A DNA stretch of 48,708 bases from Caulobacter sp. GTDB lineage: Bacteria > Pseudomonadota > Alphaproteobacteria > Caulobacterales > Caulobacteraceae. The DNA is taken from positions 1 through 48,708 of the forward strand of contig JAGIBE010000011.1 of assembly GCA_017744495.1 (NCBI GenBank). Direction: 5' to 3'. Numbering within the stretch: position 1 is the stretch's first letter; every line of letters starts with the position of its first letter. Positions 43,828-48,708 of the stretch are shown here, piece after piece. Both the position numbers and the translations under genes were made by a program. The notes under the pieces are model-generated. The model saw nothing but the letters and a program-made list of their open reading frames with translations. It did no database searches and was not told where the DNA came from.

Positions 43828-44739
43828 TCAAAAACGGACGCCGGCCAGATCCTCCGACAGCGACCAAAGACGTTCGGCGACCATTTCGTCGCGCGCTTGC
43901 GGGGGTGTCTTGGCGCGGGCCGGATAGCCTCGCGTCTCTCCCATCCGGTCAGGGCCATAGTACTGGCCGCCCTCCGCTTGCGCGCTGGTGGCGGCGTAGA
44001 GAGTCGGCAGAGCGCCTTGCGCCACGGGTTGGAACAGGAAGGGCAGGCCCCGGCGAATGAAACGCTCCAGGCTGAACCTCGCCGGCGCGTTCAGCAGGAG
44101 ATCGGTGCGGGAGACGCCAGGATGGGCGGCGATGCTGTTGACGCCCCATCCAGACGTCGCGCTCCGGCGCTGGAGCTCCAGCGCGAACATCAGGCAGGCC
44201 AGCTTCGATTGCGAATAGGCCGCCATCGGCCGATAGCCGGATTGCGCATTGAGATCACCGAGATTGATCGCCCCATTCCGGGCCGCGATGCTGCTCAGAG
44301 TGACGACCCGCGGTGCGCGCCCCCGCTTCAGCAGCGGCATCAGACGCCCGGTCAGGGCGAAGTGTCCAAGATAGTTGACGCCCAGCTGCAGCTCGAACCC
44401 GTCCGCGGTGGTTCGTCGCGTGGGCGGCGTCATGACGCCCGCATTGTTGATCAAAAGATCCAGGCTCTGGCGTTGGCTCTGCAGCCGACTGCCGAACGCG
44501 GCCACCGAGGCAAGGCTGGCGAGATCCAAGGGTTCGAAGCGCACCTTGGCGAGCGGCGCGGCCTTGAGGATCGCCGACACGGCGGCCGCGCCCTTGTCGG
44601 GATTGCGTCCGGCGACGATCACCTCGGCGCCCGCCATCGCCAGCGCCAGGGCCGTCTCATAGCCGAGCCCGCTGGGCCCGGTCACCACGGCTGCGCGGCC
44701 GCCTTGATCCGGGATGTTCGCCGTCGTCCATCGCGCCAT
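43828..44739 (-). CDS. Short-chain dehydrogenase/reductase (SDR)
   Basis: A 303-residue NAD(P)-dependent oxidoreductase with the SDR marks: NNAG (LINNAGVMTPP), a catalytic serine near LSSIAARNG and YSQSK with the catalytic Tyr and Lys. The glycine-rich cofactor motif reads TGPSGLG, one residue shorter than the usual TGxxxGxG, and the DNA shows this clearly. It resembles the retinol dehydrogenase/WW-oxidoreductase-like SDR subgroup. It is divergent from an AraC-family regulator, a frequent arrangement in which the regulator controls the SDR. The substrate is unknown. Confidence 0.87.
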   Translation of the reverse strand: MARWTTANIPDQGGRAAVVTGPSGLGYETALALAMAGAEVIVAGRNPDKGAAAVSAILKAAPLAKVRFEPLDLASLASVAAFGSRLQSQRQSLDLLINNAGVMTPPTRRTTADGFELQLGVNYLGHFALTGRLMPLLKRGRAPRVVTLSSIAARNGAINLGDLNAQSGYRPMAAYSQSKLACLMFALELQRRSATSGWGVNSIAAHPGVSRTDLLLNAPARFSLERFIRRGLPFLFQPVAQGALPTLYAATSAQAEGGQYYGPDRMGETRGYPARAKTPPQARDEMVAERLWSLSEDLAGVRF

Positions 44740-44897
44740 GTTCGCCTCGTCTTTGAAACCGCCTCAGATATCGGCGCGAAAAGCACGGGGCGCGTGTCCG
44801 ATGCGCCGAGATTCTTGCCTGATTTTCCGCGGCTGGTTGTTGCGACGTCGTGGACGCGTTAGCTCTGAAGCCTGTTTTGAGCCGCGAGGAACGGAGT

Positions 44898-45797
44898 ATG
44901 ATCCACGATCTGACCGCCGCCATCTCGCAGGTGCTGGACGCTCATCGAATCGGCGGAGGCTACCTGGAGACGCCGGTGCCGGGTCTCACGATCATGCGCG
45001 CCTACGACGCCGTCATGCCCCAGCACATGACCTACAAGCCGTCGCTCTGCGTCATCGCGCAGGGCGCCAAGCAGGTCACCACGCCGGAACGGACGCTCAC
45101 CTATGGCGACATGCAGTCGCTCGTCGTGGCCATCGACATTCCCGTGCTCAGCCACATCGTCCGGGTGTCGCGCGACAAGCCCTATGTCGCCGCGACCCTG
45201 AACCTGAACGCCGAAATCCTGCTCGATGTGCTTACCCAGCTGGGCGATGTGCCCTCTCCGGAGGGACGGTCCGAGTTCGGCATGCTGGTCACGGATCTCG
45301 ACAGCCACATCACCGGCTCGCTGATCCGCCTTCTGGACCTCGTCAGTCGCCCTCAGGCCATCGGCGTGCTCTATCCGGCGATCATGCGCGAAGTGTCGTA
45401 CTGGTTGCTCACCGGCCCCGCCGGACGCGATCTGGCCCGCATGGTGGCGACGGGCGGGCAACCCCAGCGGATCGCCAAGGCGGTGCGGCACTTGAGGGAT
45501 AACTTCGACGCCGCCATCAAAATGGCGGAGCTGGCCGGCATCGCCGGGATGAGTACGTCATCCTTCCACCAGCATTTCAAAATCCTGACCTCGATGTCGC
45601 CCTTGCAGTATCAAAAGCAGCTTCGCCTGATGGAGGCCCGACGGTTGATGCTGGCGGAGGGCGAGAAGGCCAGCGTGGCGGGCTTCGCCGTCGGCTATGA
45701 AAGCGCCTCGCAGTTCAGCCGGGAATATGCCCGGATGTTCGGAGCGCCGCCGCATCGCGAAACGCGGCGGGCGCTCGGGGGCGACGCGTTCGCCTAG
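44898..45797 (+). CDS. AraC-family transcriptional regulator
   Basis: A 299-residue regulator with an N-terminal AraC-type cupin domain (about 10-175, YKPSLCVIAQGAKQV) and two C-terminal helix-turn-helix motifs (FDAAIKMAELAGIAGMSTSSFHQHFKILTSMSPLQYQKQLRL and LAEGEKASVAGFAVGYESASQFSREYARMFG). ATG 44898 has GAGGAACGGAG upstream. A GTG start 48 bases earlier lacks a ribosome site. It is divergent from the SDR gene and probably regulates it; the effector is unknown. Confidence 0.9.
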   Translation: MIHDLTAAISQVLDAHRIGGGYLETPVPGLTIMRAYDAVMPQHMTYKPSLCVIAQGAKQVTTPERTLTYGDMQSLVVAIDIPVLSHIVRVSRDKPYVAATLNLNAEILLDVLTQLGDVPSPEGRSEFGMLVTDLDSHITGSLIRLLDLVSRPQAIGVLYPAIMREVSYWLLTGPAGRDLARMVATGGQPQRIAKAVRHLRDNFDAAIKMAELAGIAGMSTSSFHQHFKILTSMSPLQYQKQLRLMEARRLMLAEGEKASVAGFAVGYESASQFSREYARMFGAPPHRETRRALGGDAFA

Positions 45798-46341
45798 GCG
45801 CTCCGCTCATACGCGCCGCGCGGTCGGTGTATTTGTCTGATGGATGGAGCGGCCACCATTTTGTGGGTCGTGTCGGTCAAACGCTCTGCTTGAGCGGACT
45901 CGAATGACGCCTCCTTTGGGATATTCGCGCAAATACAACGCAATAGGTACGATGTGCGCGATGGTCGCGCGCTCACCGGCGAATTGTCAGCACGCGTCGG
46001 CTGCTACCGGTGTCAGTGCGACTTCTCCCACATTTCGACAGAATTCTCATATTTGTATGAGGAATTAGCTTGCCAGAACGCGGCGATGCGATAGTCAGTT
46101 GACAACGCTGCCATACAGGGTTGGCGCGGCTCGTTCGGTCTCACGCCAAGGCCGTCCATGAGGGCGTGCCGAGAAGCCGCGCCGCTCGCCGGCATGCGTT
46201 GCAGGCGGATAGGGGAAACGGCGAGGCGGGATCGAATGATCTCAAGGCGTCGGCGTCCCAAAACAATAGCGGGACGCAAAGATCTCGCGCTGATGCGGCG
46301 ATCCCACGCCGTGCGGTTCAGGGATGGATTGGGAGGGCGAC
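45798..46341. other. Degraded-looking intergenic region with one hairpin
   Basis: About 540 bp with no credible gene, in part AT-richer than its neighbours (about 45830-46110). Short frames on both strands lack family features. A hairpin CTCATA-TTTG-TATGAG (46046-46061, extended by AATT on both sides with a bulge) could be a regulator site. A TTGACA at 46099 lacks a good -10. This may be the remnant of decayed genes. Confidence 0.4.
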
Positions 46342-46890
46342 GTGCGTCAACGGAAGAAGAACGCCAGGCACTGGTCAACGGCTGTTGAGACGATGGTCGC
46401 GATGGATCGCGACGCGACGGACGTTCCGACGACCAAGATGAGATTAATCGCCCCGCCTGCCGAGCATCTGGCCCCTTTTGATCGAGATCTCTTGAAAAGT
46501 CGCGAGGCCGGCGAGAACCCGGTGTTCTGCGAAGATCTGCGCTCGATGTGTCTGGGGCTTGAATGCGAGGCGGCGCGCCGGGCGGCCATGCGCCGATCGG
46601 GCGTGGACCTGGCGATCTTGCAACAATGCTTGGCCGATCTCGCGGCCGATCCTTCCAGCCTGGCCGCGCGCACCATTCAACGCGTGTTCCGGCTGACGAT
46701 CTGCACGGCCTTGGGTCGTTCGGCGGCGCGGTTGGCGTCGGGCCTGATCGGAGCGCAACGGCAGCTGGACGCCCGCTGGGAGCGGGAGACGATCGCGGCT
46801 CGGTCCGAGGCGATGCGACGCGTCTTCCTGGCCATCCGCGATGGCGACGAGGTCGCCGCCGCCGCGGCGATGCGCGGCGTGATCGGTTGA
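46342..46890 (+). CDS. Possible FCD-like helical protein without DNA-binding domain
   Basis: A 182-residue, mostly helical protein. Residues about 60-180 resemble the FCD ligand domain of FadR-type GntR regulators: LRSMCLGLECEAARRAAMRRSGVDLAILQQCL, then VFRLTICTALGRSAARLASGLI and a final AMRRVFLAIRDGDEVAAAAAMRGVI. The winged helix is missing, and histidines that usually bind metal in FCD are replaced (VFR for FH). I prefer GTG 46342 because GGGAGGG (46331-46337) precedes it; an ATG at 46324 is possible. It lies directly before a GH2 gene, so it may be a decayed or repurposed regulator. The family call is tentative. Confidence 0.5.
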   Translation: MRQRKKNARHWSTAVETMVAMDRDATDVPTTKMRLIAPPAEHLAPFDRDLLKSREAGENPVFCEDLRSMCLGLECEAARRAAMRRSGVDLAILQQCLADLAADPSSLAARTIQRVFRLTICTALGRSAARLASGLIGAQRQLDARWERETIAARSEAMRRVFLAIRDGDEVAAAAAMRGVIG

Positions 46891-46918
46891 AAACGCCGAG
46901 CGATCCAGGATGAAGGGC

Positions 46919-48708
46919 ATGAATCTGGGCCGTCGAGGCTTCCTGTTGACGAGCTCCGCGGCCGCCTTGGCCCTCGGGGGAGCTCCAGGCTTGGTCTGGG
47001 CCGACGGCGCGGTCGCCGCTCGGCCCGAACGCGTCTATCCCGCGCCGCGGCTCAAGGCGCCGGGACAGCGTCTGTCACTGGACCAGGGATGGCGCTTTCA
47101 TCTGGGCGACGTGCCGTTTCCGAAGGTCAAGGGACACGGCTGGTCCTACGCCAACGCCAAGGCCGGCGTCGCCCAAGGCGCCGCCTCGCCGGAATATGAC
47201 GACAGCGACTGGCGCGAGCTGGACCTTCCACACGACTGGGTGGTCGAGGGGCCATTCGACAAGGACGAGAACCTGTCCCAAGGCTATCGCCCCCGCGGCA
47301 AGGCCTGGTATCGGCGCGCCCTGCGGCTGGATCCCGCCGATCGCGGCAAGCATCTGTCGATCGAGTTCGGCGCCATCGCCACCCATGCGACGGTCTGGTT
47401 CAACGGCAGCGTCGTGGCGCACAACTGGAGCGGCTACAACGCCCTGCAGATCGACATCACCCCGTTCGCCCGCTACGGCGACGAGCTTAACAGCATCGCC
47501 GTGCGGGTCGACGCCGACGCCATGGAGGGCTGGTGGTACGAGGGCGGCGGCATCTATCGCCACGTCTGGCTGACCAAGCGCGCGGCCGTGCACATCGCCG
47601 ACGACGGCGTCCACGCCGATCCGCGGCGGGACGGGGAGGGGCGCTGGACCCTGCCGGTCGCCGTCACCCTGGGCAATATTGGGCCTCAGATCGAGCCGGT
47701 CGAGATCGAGGTCCAGCTGGCTGATCCGTGGGGCAAGGTGGTGGCCGAGGGCCGCGCCGCCGCCGAGGTCCCGTCGCTGGACCAGGCCGAAGCGCGTCTC
47801 GTCCTGGATGTCGCGGCGCCGCATCTGTGGTCCGTCGACGATCCGGCGCTCTATACGGTGCGCACCCGTGTCCGGCGCGGCGGCCAGGTCGTCGATGAGG
47901 CGATCACGTCAGCCGGCTTTAGAACCCTGCGGTTCGACGCCGCCCAGGGCTTCTTCCTCAACGATCGTCCGCTGAAGATCCAAGGGGTCTGTCTGCACCA
48001 GGACCATGCCGGCGTCGGCGTGGCGGTGCCCGACAGCCTGTGGGACTTCCGGCTGCGCCGCATCAAGGCGATGGGCGCCAACGCCGTGCGTTGCGCCCAC
48101 AACGCCCCGGCCCCGGAAATGCTCGAGGCGGCCGACCGGCTGGGGGTGCTGATCCTCGACGAGAACCGCAACTTCAATCCCAGCCCCGACTACATGCGGC
48201 AGCTGGAATGGCTGATCCGTCGCGACCGCAACCATCCCAGCATCTTCCTCTGGTCGGTGTTCAACGAAGAGCCGATGCAGGGCACCGAGGCGGGCTATCA
48301 GATGGTTCGGCGCATGGTCGCCGCCGTCAAGCGCCTGGACGGCAGCCGCCCGGTCACCGCCGCGATGAACTTCGGCATGTTCAATCCGATCAACGTCTCG
48401 CAGGCGGTCGATGTGGTCGGCTTCAACTACCAGCCCGACCAATACGACCGGTTCCACGCCGCGCATCCTGACCTGCCGCTGATGAGTTCGGAGGACACCT
48501 CGGCGTTCATGACTCGGGGCGAATGGTTCACCGACCGCGCGCGCAACATCCTGGCGGAGAACGACGAGGAACCCTCGTCCTGGGGCAACACCCACCGCAA
48601 GGCGTGGGAGGAGATCGCCAAGCGGCCGTTCGTGGCCGGGGCCTTCGTGTGGACGGGCATCGACTATCGCGGCGAGCCGACGCCCTTCGAGTGGCCGTCG
48701 GCCAGCTC
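46919..48708 (+). CDS. Exported glycoside hydrolase family 2 enzyme (beta-galactosidase-like), cut by the window end
   Basis: The frame runs off the window, giving about 596 residues. A twin-arginine-like signal (GRRGFLLTSSAAALALGG) leads the GH2 sugar-binding domain (WYRRALRLDPADRGKHLSIEFGAI, WFNGSVV, EGGGIYRHVWL). An Ig-like middle domain follows (about 215-330), then the TIM barrel (LKIQGVCLHQDHAGVGVAVPD). The acid/base Glu is in WSVFNEEP and the nucleophile Glu is in LMSSEDTSAF. ATG 46919 is preferred because AGGA lies eight bases upstream; ATG 46910 in the same frame is possible. It is likely a periplasmic or secreted beta-galactosidase or related enzyme on plant glycans. Confidence 0.88.
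   Translation, partial: MNLGRRGFLLTSSAAALALGGAPGLVWADGAVAARPERVYPAPRLKAPGQRLSLDQGWRFHLGDVPFPKVKGHGWSYANAKAGVAQGAASPEYDDSDWRELDLPHDWVVEGPFDKDENLSQGYRPRGKAWYRRALRLDPADRGKHLSIEFGAIATHATVWFNGSVVAHNWSGYNALQIDITPFARYGDELNSIAVRVDADAMEGWWYEGGGIYRHVWLTKRAAVHIADDGVHADPRRDGEGRWTLPVAVTLGNIGPQIEPVEIEVQLADPWGKVVAEGRAAAEVPSLDQAEARLVLDVAAPHLWSVDDPALYTVRTRVRRGGQVVDEAITSAGFRTLRFDAAQGFFLNDRPLKIQGVCLHQDHAGVGVAVPDSLWDFRLRRIKAMGANAVRCAHNAPAPEMLEAADRLGVLILDENRNFNPSPDYMRQLEWLIRRDRNHPSIFLWSVFNEEPMQGTEAGYQMVRRMVAAVKRLDGSRPVTAAMNFGMFNPINVSQAVDVVGFNYQPDQYDRFHAAHPDLPLMSSEDTSAFMTRGEWFTDRARNILAENDEEPSSWGNTHRKAWEEIAKRPFVAGAFVWTGIDYRGEPTPFEWPSAS

Noticed and set aside
45844-46068. Short cysteine-containing frame of 74 codons
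   Set aside because: No ribosome site, no family resemblance and a degraded-looking neighbourhood.

Overview
The window looks like chromosomal DNA of a Caulobacter-like alphaproteobacterium. It is very GC-rich, with alternative GTG/TTG starts, many ATGA/GTGA stop-start overlaps, three large TonB-dependent receptors, several secreted glycoside hydrolases, a DctBD/DctA system and a PccA-type biotin carboxylase. This is inference from gene content and style; no rRNA or marker gene is present. I found no tRNA, rRNA, CRISPR array, insertion sequence or phage gene.

Layout. 1-3.2 kb: the end of an unknown gene, small hypothetical and membrane proteins, and a GH18 chitinase-like protein. 3.2-7.7 kb: housekeeping and stress genes (msrB, a DJ-1/PfpI protein, a GlcG/HbpS-like secreted protein, pccA, a MerR-like regulator). 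7.9-17.5 kb: a truncated autotransporter-like fragment, then dctD-dctB facing dctA, a TonB receptor and a secreted alpha/beta hydrolase. This may be one dicarboxylate-related uptake locus. 17.9-20.5 kb: a second TonB receptor. 20.7-24.1 kb: an ECF sigma/anti-sigma pair divergent from a secreted S8 protease and a Gly-rich secreted protein. 24.2-33.0 kb: FecI/FecR, an STN-domain TonB receptor, a periplasmic trehalase and a GH9 enzyme with a LacI-type operator at its start. 33.3-39.8 kb: seven genes on the minus strand (haloperoxidase-like hydrolase, isochorismatase-like hydrolase, XapX, amidohydrolase, DoxX, DUF1275, alginate-export-type porin), the last five almost all translationally coupled. 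40.1-43.7 kb: a propeller-domain histidine kinase and its LuxR-type response regulator, divergent from that cluster. 43.8-45.8 kb: an SDR oxidoreductase with a divergent AraC regulator. 46.3 kb to the end: a possible FCD-like protein without a DNA-binding domain and a GH2 enzyme cut by the window end.

Best candidates for something undescribed: (a) the ECF sigma, anti-sigma, S8 protease and Gly-rich protein module, where a 40-bp near-perfect palindrome carries the same promoter-like motif on both strands and a third copy precedes the Gly-rich gene; (b) the seven-gene oxidative/hydrolytic cluster with an outer-membrane porin and a Cys/His-tailed amidohydrolase, divergent from a two-component system; (c) the DctBD-linked dctA, TonB receptor and hydrolase locus.
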